18,841 nucleotides of DNA from an uncultured Bacteroidales bacterium (GTDB lineage: Bacteria; Bacteroidota; Bacteroidia; Bacteroidales; P3): positions 1 through 18,841 of the forward strand of contig ONOZ01000166.1 of assembly GCA_900319595.1 (NCBI GenBank), read 5' to 3'. Numbering within the stretch: position 1 is the first letter of the stretch; each line of letters opens with the position of its first letter. Positions 1-7,187 of this stretch are shown here, in pieces. Below the pieces are notes generated by a model. It made no database searches and was not told the DNA's origin. It saw only the letters and a list, made by a program, of their open reading frames with translations. Position numbers and translations under genes: made by a program.

Positions 1-2586
1 GAAAACGAACAAATACAAACCAATTCTTTAGAAGATAAAGACTATCAAAATAGCAATCAAGGACGTCAAATGGCGTCTATTAGAGGTATGTATCAAGATT
101 GGTTCTTGGATTATGCCTCCTATGTAATTTTGGAACGAGCAATTCCTCATGTCAATGATGGACTGAAACCCGTACAACGCCGAATCCTTCATTCAATGCA
201 CGAATTGGACGATGGCAGATACAATAAGGTAGCAAACATTGTGGGAAATACAATGAAATATCACCCACATGGCGATGCCTCTATTGGTGATGCCATTACT
301 GGATTAGGACAGAAAGAAATTATGATAGATACTCAAGGGAACTGGGGCAATATTCTTACTGGCGACTCGGCAGCTGCTCCACGTTATATTGAGGCTCGTC
401 TAAGTAAATTTGCACTTGAAACTTCGTTTAATTATAGAACAACAACTTTTCACCCTTCGTACGATGGAAGAAATCAAGAACCAGACACTCTTCCAATAAA
501 ATTTCCACTTCTTTTAGCACAAGGAGCCAAAGGTATTGCTGTCGGGTTGGCTTGTGAGATACTTCCACATAATTTTGTCGAACTTTTGGATGCCTGCATT
601 TCAATTCTAAAGAACGAGTCATTTGTACTTTATCCTGACTTTCCAACAGGCGGTCTTATGGACGTAAGCGAGTATAATGATGGCTTACGTGGAGGTAGAA
701 TTTTGGTAAGAGCAAGAATTGAGAGAGAAAATGCTAAAACTCTTGTTATAACGGAAATACCTTATTCTACAACAGCTGACTCTTTGATTGACTCTATAGC
801 AAAAGCAAATGATACTGGAAAATTAAAACTTAAGAAAATAGAAAACAATACTGCCAAAAACGCAGAAATAAGATTACTTTTACCTAATGATGTATCTATA
901 GACCAAACAATAGATGCACTATTTGCTTTTACGGATTGTCAAAAAAGTATATCTCCAAACTCTTGTGTGATAGACAATCAAAAACCTTGTTTTATGCCCG
1001 TAAGTGACATATTACGACGAAACACTCAAACAACGCTTGATTTATTGAAAAAAGAGTTGGAATTGGATTTACAAGACCTTAAAGATAAGTGGCAGTGGAT
1101 TAGTTTGGAACGAATTTTTATTGAAAACGAAATTTACGAAGACATTAAACCTTGTACGACTGACGAAAGCATAAACGAAACTATTTTTAAGGGATTGGAG
1201 CCATTTGTCAAAGGACTTATACGCGAGGTTACTTTAGAAGATGTACAGAGATTGAGAAAAATTCCAATTGACCGTATATCTAAATATAATAGTGATAAGG
1301 CAAAGGATGACCTTTTGAATATAGAGACGGATATGGAAGAGGTTAAAAACAATCTTGCTCATCTTACCGACTATGCTATCAGATGGTTTAAACATCTTAA
1401 AGAGAAATATGGTAAGGGTCGGGAAAGAAAAACTGAAATTCGCTCGTTCCATCGTATAGAGGTTTCTCAAGCAGCCGCTGCAACCGAAAAACTTTATTGC
1501 AATTTCAAAGAAGGTTTCGCTGGATATAAACTGAAAGGAGAAAATGTAGAATATATTTGTGATTGTTCTACTTTGGACGATATTATTGTTGTAAGACAGG
1601 ACGGTAGTTACGTCGTCAAAAAAATTAGTGAGAAAGATTTTGTTGGCAAAGATGTCATTCATATTGCTGTATTCAAACGTAATGATGAACGTACTATCTA
1701 TAATATAATGTATAATAACGGTCCGTATGGTAGATGTTTTGCTAAACGTTGCAATGTTACAGGTGTCATACGCGATAAAGAATATGATTTCACTCAAGGC
1801 ATAAATGGCTCTACCCTACTCTATTTTTCTGTCAATCCTAATGGAGAAGCAGAAAAGGTTACCGTATATTTGAAAGCCAAACCAAGAATGCGTAGATTGA
1901 GTTTCATATATGATTTTGCTGAACTTGCAATCAAAGGACGTAATGCACATGGCAATATTGTTGATCCCAATCCTGTACGACGTGTTAGTAAGAAAACAGG
2001 GGGTGTTTCTACATTGCAAGCACAAAAGATATGGCTGGATACCTCTATTATGCAACTTAACACACTTGAAAGAGGACAACTTTTAGGAGAATTCAAAGGT
2101 GGAGATAAGATTCTTATCATAACACAAAAGGGAACTTATAGAATATGCGACCCTGATTTGAATTTGCACTTTGATGATGACACTTTAATAGTTGAAAAGT
2201 ACAATACCCAAAAACCTATTACCATAATATATTGGGAAGAAGAAGTAAAGGCTTATTATATCAAGCGTTTTATTCCCGAAATGTTATCCAATGACCGAAT
2301 TGCATTTATTGACAATCAAACTTCTACTCTTAAATTCTGCATAACAGATTGGTTACCGGTCGTAAGTATTGATGAGGAAGAAAAGCAAGTAACGGAATTG
2401 ACAGACATAATGAAATATAAAGCAAAGGGGAAAAAGATTAGTAAAGACAAAAAAACAAAAATCAAAGTCCTTGACCCATTACCGTACGAAGAACAAAAAG
2501 TAGAAGAGCGATCCGTAAATGAAAACGACTCTTTCTTTGGCGAAAATTTTGAGGAGGACGATGGACTGCAAGCATCTTTATTTTAA
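1..2586 (+). CDS. parC: DNA topoisomerase IV subunit A (ParC-type), 5' end missing
   Basis: This is the DNA-cleaving A subunit of a type IIA topoisomerase, which with its ParE partner decatenates and relaxes the chromosome. The frame is open to base 1 and encodes a charged stretch before the first visible ATG (base 70), so the true start probably lies upstream. Counting from that ATG, the WFLDYASYVILERAIPHVND and GLKPVQRR segments open the winged-helix domain. The quinolone-pocket helix reads HPHGDASIGDAI, and the catalytic tyrosine is Tyr106 in APRYIEARLS. A coiled-coil tower and a beta-pinwheel C-terminal domain follow. I see no GyrA box (QRRGGKG-like), which favours topoisomerase IV over gyrase, and the sequence resembles the Bacteroides ParC-type protein as I remember it. 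The tail is acidic and ends QASLF. The next gene starts 37 bp later with no obvious promoter, so they may be co-transcribed. Confidence 0.93.
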   Translation, partial: ENEQIQTNSLEDKDYQNSNQGRQMASIRGMYQDWFLDYASYVILERAIPHVNDGLKPVQRRILHSMHELDDGRYNKVANIVGNTMKYHPHGDASIGDAITGLGQKEIMIDTQGNWGNILTGDSAAAPRYIEARLSKFALETSFNYRTTTFHPSYDGRNQEPDTLPIKFPLLLAQGAKGIAVGLACEILPHNFVELLDACISILKNESFVLYPDFPTGGLMDVSEYNDGLRGGRILVRARIERENAKTLVITEIPYSTTADSLIDSIAKANDTGKLKLKKIENNTAKNAEIRLLLPNDVSIDQTIDALFAFTDCQKSISPNSCVIDNQKPCFMPVSDILRRNTQTTLDLLKKELELDLQDLKDKWQWISLERIFIENEIYEDIKPCTTDESINETIFKGLEPFVKGLIREVTLEDVQRLRKIPIDRISKYNSDKAKDDLLNIETDMEEVKNNLAHLTDYAIRWFKHLKEKYGKGRERKTEIRSFHRIEVSQAAAATEKLYCNFKEGFAGYKLKGENVEYICDCSTLDDIIVVRQDGSYVVKKISEKDFVGKDVIHIAVFKRNDERTIYNIMYNNGPYGRCFAKRCNVTGVIRDKEYDFTQGINGSTLLYFSVNPNGEAEKVTVYLKAKPRMRRLSFIYDFAELAIKGRNAHGNIVDPNPVRRVSKKTGGVSTLQAQKIWLDTSIMQLNTLERGQLLGEFKGGDKILIITQKGTYRICDPDLNLHFDDDTLIVEKYNTQKPITIIYWEEEVKAYYIKRFIPEMLSNDRIAFIDNQTSTLKFCITDWLPVVSIDEEEKQVTELTDIMKYKAKGKKISKDKKTKIKVLDPLPYEEQKVEERSVNENDSFFGENFEEDDGLQASLF

Positions 2587-2623
2587 TTTAATGTATAGAA
2601 AATAAATATAATATAACACCAAA

Positions 2624-3367
2624 ATGATGAATAAAAACCTTTTACTAATATTCAGTATTATATTATTGAATATCAATACATTTGCACAAACGACAGCAAT
2701 GGAATTCTTAAACAATCAAATGAACAAGTCAAAAAAAGAAATAATTTACATAAAATTGACAAACAACTTAATACAAACTAACATTACTACAATAGATGAT
2801 GTAAATGATAGCATCCTATTGTCAATTTTTAATCACGAAATCGTTAATAGTCTAGAATTCTACGGATTAGACGTAAAAGAAGTAAATTCCTACCCTGATG
2901 AATTAAAAGAAAATGAACATACCTTGGAAATTTCTCAGATGGAAATAGAACAATATAATTTCTATGATTCAATTACAGACGAATACTACCCCAAACTAAA
3001 ATTTTATAAGCAACTCAATGGTATAAAAATCAATGTTTGGCTAACTTTTGATGCTCAGAATGAAAATAATAAATTGGTTTTCTATAATGAAGAGCAAATT
3101 GGAGATGCTTTGGACGGATATTTTGAATGCATCGAAAAAGATAGTTGTTTTGTTAATTATGAAATTGTAAATATCAACCCTAACGACTTGTATCTTATCA
3201 CGTTTGCTAATGCTCGTAATAGTGCAGAGTATTTTTTTAATTTTCTTTTGAACCGTTATGTTTATATTCAAACTAACGGACTTGATACGAACTATTACGG
3301 CATATCTAATCAAAGAATGCTCATTACAAGAAAACAACCATTTAATAATTTTGATATTGTAGAATAG
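2624..3367 (+). CDS. exported protein of unknown function
   Basis: I do not recognise this 247-residue protein. Residues 1-21 look like a Sec signal peptide: Met-Met-Asn-Lys-Asn, then the hydrophobic run LLLIFSIILLNI, then NTFAQ, with probable cleavage around Ala21/Gln22. There is no lipobox cysteine, so a soluble periplasmic location is likely. The mature part is acidic, rich in Asn, Tyr and Ile, and has no visible repeat or catalytic motif. Two Cys (in FECIEKDSCF) lie close together and could form a disulfide after export. Two adjacent ATG codons make the exact start ambiguous by one residue. It sits 37 bp after parC and 90 bp before uvrB, whose own promoter lies between them, so any co-transcription is with parC. 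Base composition is as AT-rich as its neighbours. Confidence 0.7.
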   Translation: MMNKNLLLIFSIILLNINTFAQTTAMEFLNNQMNKSKKEIIYIKLTNNLIQTNITTIDDVNDSILLSIFNHEIVNSLEFYGLDVKEVNSYPDELKENEHTLEISQMEIEQYNFYDSITDEYYPKLKFYKQLNGIKINVWLTFDAQNENNKLVFYNEEQIGDALDGYFECIEKDSCFVNYEIVNINPNDLYLITFANARNSAEYFFNFLLNRYVYIQTNGLDTNYYGISNQRMLITRKQPFNNFDIVE

Positions 3368-3429
3368 ACAAAATAGTTGTATCTATAAAATAATAATATA
3401 CTTTTTATGCAAATATAAAATAAAAGTAT

Positions 3430-3437
3430 TATTTTTG
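3430..3437 (+). promoter_or_regulatory. probable uvrB promoter, -7 box TATTTTTG
   Basis: TATTTTTG fits the Bacteroidota -7 consensus TAnnTTTG. A weak -33 element (TATG, 3406-3409) lies 20 bp upstream. The ATG of uvrB is 20 bp downstream of the box, giving a very short leader. Neither element is strong alone; position is the main support. Confidence 0.45.
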
Positions 3438-3457
3438 TTTACAAATTTTTCATAATT

Positions 3458-5476
3458 ATGAAATTTAAACTTCACAGCGAATTTGCTCCTACAGGCGATC
3501 AACCGCAAGCAATTAAACAATTAGTACAGGGAATTAGAAACGGCGAGCAGGCTCAAGTCCTTTTAGGTGTTACGGGTAGCGGAAAAACTTTCACCATAGC
3601 CAACGTAATAGAGCAAATAGGCAAACCAACAATTATTATAAGCCATAACAAAACTTTGGCAGCACAATTATACGGAGAATTCAAGCGTTTCTTCCCCCAA
3701 AATGCAGTAGAATATTATGTATCTTATTATGACTATTACCAACCAGAAGCTTACATTCCACAAACTAATACTTACATTGAAAAAGATTTAGCAATTAATG
3801 ATGATTTGGATAAATTGCGTTTGTCGGCAGCAAGTTCATTGTTATCCGGTCGTAAAGATGTGATTGTTATTGCAAGCGTATCTTGTATTTATGGTATAGG
3901 AAATCCAACAGATTTTGCCGCAGGAACAATACATTTGAATGTAGGACAAAAAGTAGAGATGCGAGATTTTCTTTTAACTCTCGTCAATTCGCTATATTCT
4001 CGCAATGAAATGGAATTCAACAGAGGAAAATTTAGAATTAAAGGAGATACTGTAGACATTTATCCTGCTTACACTGACTATGCATATCGTATTGTATTTT
4101 TTGATGATACCATAGAAGAATTATATAAATTTGATCCCCTAACTAATAAAACTATTGAAACGATGCAAGATATCGTTATCTACCCTGCAAGTAATTTCCT
4201 AACCAATAGAGAAACTTTGTCAGGGGCTTTGCGAGAAATACAAAAAGATATGTTTACTTGTTGCGACGAATTCAAAGCAAATGGACAGATATTGGAGGCT
4301 AAGCGTTTGGAAGATCGAGTCAATAATGATATGGAGATGTTACAAGAATTAGGATATTGTAGTGGCATTGAAAATTATTCACGTTATTTTGACAATAGAA
4401 AACCCGGAGAACGACCTTTCTGTCTTTTAGATTATTTTCCTAAAGATTATTTAATGATTATTGATGAAAGTCATGTTAGCGTGCCACAACTTCACGCTAT
4501 GTACGGAGGAGATAGGAGTAGAAAACAAAATTTAGTGCAATATGGCTTTCGTTTGCCTGCTGCTTTTGATAATAGACCTTTGCGTTTTGAAGAATTTAAA
4601 CAATTACAACCACAAACGATATATATGTCTGCTACTCCATCACCCTATGAAATAAATGAAGCAAATGGAGTTGTTGTAGAACAATTGATTCGTCCAACGG
4701 GATTATTAGACCCGCCCATAGAAATTCACCCTGTTAAGAATCAAGTAGATGATTTATTAGAAGAAATCTCCAAAGTTATAGATAAGAAAGAAAGAGTTTT
4801 AGTAACAACATTGACAAAACGAATGGCAGAAGAACTAACTCTGTACTTAACACGCTTGGAAATAAGGACTAAATATATTCATTCTGATATCGATACCTTG
4901 GAAAGAGTCGAGATTATGAATGATTTGCGTGCTGGTAGTTTTGATGTATTAGTCGGAGTAAATCTATTAAGAGAAGGTTTGGATTTACCAGAAGTTGCTT
5001 TGGTTGCCATACTAGATGCAGACAAGGAAGGTTTTCTCCGTAATGATAAATCACTAATACAAACCATTGGACGTGCTGCTCGTAATGTTAATAGCAGGGC
5101 TATTTTATATGGGGACAAAATTACAGACTCCATGCAACGCACCATAGATATGAATCGGCATAATAGGGAAAAACAAATTGCATATAATAAGGAACATAAC
5201 ATAACTCCCACCCAGGTTAAGCGTGAAATAGACAATATTTTGCCACAAAGTGAAAAGAAAATTGAAGAACAATTACATAAGAGCGAACAGAAAAAAGCCA
5301 AAAAGGAAATTGAAAAAATTGTTTGCAAACAAAACGAAAATAATCAAGTATTCCAAAGCAAAGAGTCGTTAATAAAGCAATTAGAAAAGAAAATGAATGA
5401 TGCCGTTAAGACATTAGATTTTTTACAAGCAGCAGTGTATAGAGATGAAATCAAAAAACTAAAAAATCAAAATTAA
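3458..5476 (+). CDS. uvrB: excinuclease ABC subunit B (UvrB)
   Basis: UvrB is the damage-verifying helicase-like subunit of nucleotide excision repair. It is loaded on DNA by UvrA and recruits UvrC for incision. At 672 residues it is the usual length. The Walker A motif GVTGSGKT is at residues 37-44. The beta-hairpin that clamps one DNA strand, with its aromatic-rich YYDYYQPEAYIP core, lies around 90-101. The DESH helicase motif II is at 336-339, and helicase motif VI (QTIGRAARN) is near 545. The last ~39 residues form the UVR domain (LIKQLEKKMNDAV...RDEIKKLK) that contacts UvrC. All key motifs look intact. There is no Shine-Dalgarno before the ATG, as for most genes here. No uvrA or uvrC is in the window. 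Confidence 0.97.
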   Translation: MKFKLHSEFAPTGDQPQAIKQLVQGIRNGEQAQVLLGVTGSGKTFTIANVIEQIGKPTIIISHNKTLAAQLYGEFKRFFPQNAVEYYVSYYDYYQPEAYIPQTNTYIEKDLAINDDLDKLRLSAASSLLSGRKDVIVIASVSCIYGIGNPTDFAAGTIHLNVGQKVEMRDFLLTLVNSLYSRNEMEFNRGKFRIKGDTVDIYPAYTDYAYRIVFFDDTIEELYKFDPLTNKTIETMQDIVIYPASNFLTNRETLSGALREIQKDMFTCCDEFKANGQILEAKRLEDRVNNDMEMLQELGYCSGIENYSRYFDNRKPGERPFCLLDYFPKDYLMIIDESHVSVPQLHAMYGGDRSRKQNLVQYGFRLPAAFDNRPLRFEEFKQLQPQTIYMSATPSPYEINEANGVVVEQLIRPTGLLDPPIEIHPVKNQVDDLLEEISKVIDKKERVLVTTLTKRMAEELTLYLTRLEIRTKYIHSDIDTLERVEIMNDLRAGSFDVLVGVNLLREGLDLPEVALVAILDADKEGFLRNDKSLIQTIGRAARNVNSRAILYGDKITDSMQRTIDMNRHNREKQIAYNKEHNITPTQVKREIDNILPQSEKKIEEQLHKSEQKKAKKEIEKIVCKQNENNQVFQSKESLIKQLEKKMNDAVKTLDFLQAAVYRDEIKKLKNQN

Positions 5477-5581
5477 AACGATGCTAATTGGGATTTCTAT
5501 GATAAAATAACGTCTTATTCTAATCATATATAGATATCAATACTTTCGGTATATATACTTTTCGGCTAATTATTTATTCCT

Positions 5582-5659
5582 CTAAAAACCTTTTCCTGCA
5601 TCAAAGAAATCTCCTATTCCGTTTATTATCATTCCGATTATTAGAATTAATGCTATCAT
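5582..5659 (-). CDS. candidate 25-residue hydrophobic small protein
   Basis: A 25-codon frame (ATG at 5659-5657, TAG at 5584-5582). Residues 1-15 are almost all Ile, Leu, Met, Ala and Gly (MIALILIIGMIIN), enough for one short membrane helix. A short polar, Gly- and Phe-rich tail containing GDFFDAGKGF follows. Three independent signals support translation: a perfect AGGAG Shine-Dalgarno 8 nt before the ATG, in a genome where most starts have none; a textbook -7 box (TACTTTTGC) upstream at 5706-5714; and a palindrome overlapping that promoter. It lies on the same strand as corA and the tRNA upstream of it and shares a 13-nt leader (AAAATAGGAGAAA) with corA. I do not recognise the family. Alternatives are a toxin-like peptide, a small membrane regulator, or a chance frame inside a small RNA. 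Confidence 0.45.
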   Translation of the reverse strand: MIALILIIGMIINGIGDFFDAGKGF

Positions 5660-5667
5660 AATTTTTT

Positions 5668-5672
5668 CTCCT
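5668..5672 (-). promoter_or_regulatory. strong Shine-Dalgarno (AGGAG) of the 25-codon gene
   Basis: AGGAG with an 8-nt spacer to the ATG at 5659. It stands out because parC's neighbour, uvrB, pgk and the lipoprotein gene have no recognisable Shine-Dalgarno. Only corA in this window has a comparable one. Confidence 0.6.
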
Positions 5673-5705
5673 ATTTTTTAATTGTTAAACATTTTATTTT
5701 CATCT

Positions 5706-5714
5706 GCAAAAGTA
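5706..5714 (-). promoter_or_regulatory. promoter -7 box TACTTTTGC for the 25-codon gene
   Basis: Read on the minus strand, TACTTTTGC is a perfect match to the Bacteroidota TAnnTTTGC box. It lies 46 bp upstream of the small ORF start. The -33 position (about 5734-5737) falls inside the palindrome at 5724-5742 and is not a good TTTG match, which would fit a regulated promoter. Confidence 0.5.
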
Positions 5715-5723
5715 TATCGCTAT

Positions 5724-5742
5724 TATGTCAATTTATGACATA
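5724..5742. promoter_or_regulatory. palindromic candidate operator TATGTCA-N5-TGACATA
   Basis: TATGTCAATTTATGACATA has perfect 7-bp arms around a 5-bp centre. It occupies the spacer and -33 region of the minus-strand promoter at 5706-5714, where a dimeric regulator could block or recruit polymerase. The arm sequence does not let me name a regulator family. Confidence 0.4.
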
Positions 5743-5966
5743 GTATAAAGATTTTTTTACATATTTCCTGTATTGCTTTGACTAAAATAGGACAGAATCT
5801 TACAAAGTCTTTTCATTAGCAATGTATTTTTTAGAAAGATATAATTTAAAACATATCATCGATAACTTTATATTCAAAACGAAAGAAATGTCGTGTAGAA
5901 AAAAATTGTAAATTCCTATAAGTTATTAAGAATAAATGAGATAAATTTAATAATTACCCTCTTTTG

Positions 5967-6038
5967 TACCCCTACTGCGAATCGAACGCAGATCGTCAGA
6001 ACCGGAATCTGAAATTTTATCCATTAAACTATAGGAGC
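5967..6038 (-). tRNA. tRNA-Arg (anticodon CCG)
   Basis: Read 5' to 3' on the minus strand, the acceptor arms GCTCCTA (6038-6032) and TAGGGGT (5974-5968) pair over 7 bp with two G-T wobbles. The D arm has a GTTT/AAAT stem and an AATGGATA loop. The anticodon arm is TCAGA-TTCCGGT-TCTGA, giving anticodon CCG. The T arm is CTGCG-TTCGATT-CGCAG. The discriminator is A, and the 3' CCA is not encoded. It reads CGG codons. The gene begins 61 bp after the corA stop on the same strand and may be co-transcribed with corA, since I see no clear promoter of its own. Confidence 0.9.
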
Positions 6039-6099
6039 TGTTATTTTTTATGTAGAAATAAGACTCTTTTACAACATAAACATATATACTTCAATTTTG

Positions 6100-7050
6100 C
6101 TAACTCCACCCCTTACGTTTAAATATTGTCCAAAAAATAGCAACAATAACAATCATCATTATACATATGTACCAAAAAGCATTTGGATCATTCATAAACG
6201 GCAGTTTTACATTCATACCATATATACTTGATACCACCGTCATAGGAAGCATCACTGTTGAAATAATCGTTAAGGCTTTATTTGTCTGATTTGATTTATT
6301 TGCTTGTAAAGAGTCAAAAGTTTGTGCTAAACCTCCCGTTAATTCTCCGTAATCTTCCACTAAGTCAAACATTCGTTGATATTGGTCTAAAATATTTCCC
6401 CAATATTCTTCCATATCTTCTTCATAACCTTTTATACTTCCACTTTCAAAAGCATGAAATACCCTTAACTGAGGTTTGAACGAGGTATTCAAAGATACAA
6501 GATTCTTTCGTGTAACAGTCAAATGCTCTAAAACTACCTGTGCTTTCTTTGAAAAAATATCTGTATTCAAATTATCTACATCTGTACCAATTCTAAGAAT
6601 TAAAGAATACGTTTCTACCATCAATCTATCAAGTAAATTGTAAAGCAATGCGTCTGAAGAGCCAATAATATCCAAAGAGTCGTCGTCCTCATCAGCATCT
6701 CGTTTCTTTTTCTCTCCTATGAGTTCTTCCTTATTGTTTTTCATTTCATTAAACATATTCTTTACAACCCAATGTGAAGAACCCAAAGTAACAATATAAT
6801 CTCTACCCCAAAAGATTTTGACTTCTTTTAAACGAATAAACTTATTAGTTTTATCAAAATAAGGAAAATGTAAAATAATAAAGTAATAATCATCATACTC
6901 GTCTATTTTGGGACGTTGATTAGAGGATTTACAGTCTTCAATGTCTAAGGGGTGAAAATCAAATGTATCCATAAGATAATCAAAATCCTCATCCGTAGGA
7001 TTGAATACGTGATACCATTTAACATCTTCAAAATTTATTGTGTCTATCAT
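6100..7050 (-). CDS. corA: CorA family magnesium/cobalt transport protein
   Basis: A pentameric inner-membrane channel that lets Mg2+ (and Co2+) into the cell. The 316-residue length is typical of the family. A long cytoplasmic domain (residues 1-255) is rich in acidic residues, including a charged loop at 117-126. It is followed by TM1 (about 260-278), the signature selectivity motif YGMN (Gly278-Met279-Asn280) at the pore mouth, an acidic periplasmic loop, TM2 (about 291-310) and a basic C-terminus (KRKGWS). All family hallmarks are present. The start is well supported: AGGAGG lies 10 nt upstream and a second AGGAG just beyond, unusual for this genome. The promoter at 7085-7116 overlaps that of the divergent pgk fusion. 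The tRNA-Arg follows on the same strand. Confidence 0.93.
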   Translation of the reverse strand: MIDTINFEDVKWYHVFNPTDEDFDYLMDTFDFHPLDIEDCKSSNQRPKIDEYDDYYFIILHFPYFDKTNKFIRLKEVKIFWGRDYIVTLGSSHWVVKNMFNEMKNNKEELIGEKKKRDADEDDDSLDIIGSSDALLYNLLDRLMVETYSLILRIGTDVDNLNTDIFSKKAQVVLEHLTVTRKNLVSLNTSFKPQLRVFHAFESGSIKGYEEDMEEYWGNILDQYQRMFDLVEDYGELTGGLAQTFDSLQANKSNQTNKALTIISTVMLPMTVVSSIYGMNVKLPFMNDPNAFWYICIMMIVIVAIFWTIFKRKGWS

Positions 7051-7060
7051 ACCCCTTATA

Positions 7061-7073
7061 CCTCCTTTCTCCT
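7061..7073 (-). promoter_or_regulatory. double Shine-Dalgarno before corA
   Basis: AGGAGG (7061-7066) ends 10 nt before the corA ATG, with a second AGGAG at 7069-7073. The second lies in the leader AAAATAGGAGAAA, which is also found before the 25-codon gene at 5582-5659. Most other starts in the window have no such element. Confidence 0.55.
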
Positions 7074-7084
7074 ATTTTGAGTTT

Positions 7085-7116
7085 GCAAAATTATTAAAAT
7101 TTTATGTAACTACAAA
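7085..7116 (-). promoter_or_regulatory. corA promoter
   Basis: On the minus strand there is a -33 box TTTG (7116-7113) and a -7 box TAATTTTGC (7093-7085) separated by exactly 19 bp, a full match to the Bacteroidota promoter consensus. It overlaps the divergent pgk promoter. Confidence 0.65.
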
Positions 7117-7134
7117 AAAATTTCCTATCTTTGC
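7103..7134 (+). promoter_or_regulatory. pgk-fusion promoter
   Basis: A perfect -7 box TATCTTTGC (7126-7134) with a weaker -33 element TATG (7103-7106) at 19-bp spacing. The ATG is 53 bp downstream of the -7 box. Confidence 0.6.
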
Positions 7135-7187
7135 ACTTCCAAAAGTATTTTTTTTGACTTTTAATTGATAATAAAATACATCACAAT

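Larger units (their letters stand above)
5477..5966. other. 490-bp intergenic region between uvrB and tRNA-Arg
   Basis: The longest gene-poor stretch in the window. It contains the candidate small minus-strand gene at 5582-5659, its promoter at 5706-5714 and a palindrome at 5724-5742, each listed separately. The rest (5477-5581 and 5743-5966) is very AT-rich. I find no convincing hairpin terminator for uvrB and no other open frame with a ribosome binding site. Confidence 0.6.

Noticed and set aside
1234..1797. 187-codon frame antisense to parC
   Set aside because: It lies wholly within the well-supported parC coding sequence and its translation resembles no protein family; a shadow frame.
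5500..5570. Possible uvrB terminator around TATATAGATATC...GGTATATATA
   Set aside because: The only stem is about 7 A-T pairs with a 17-nt loop and no clean T-run; too weak to call.
5822..5911. 29-codon plus-strand frame starting MYFLERYNL
   Set aside because: No ribosome binding site, no -7 box and no membrane or signal character; likely chance in AT-rich DNA.
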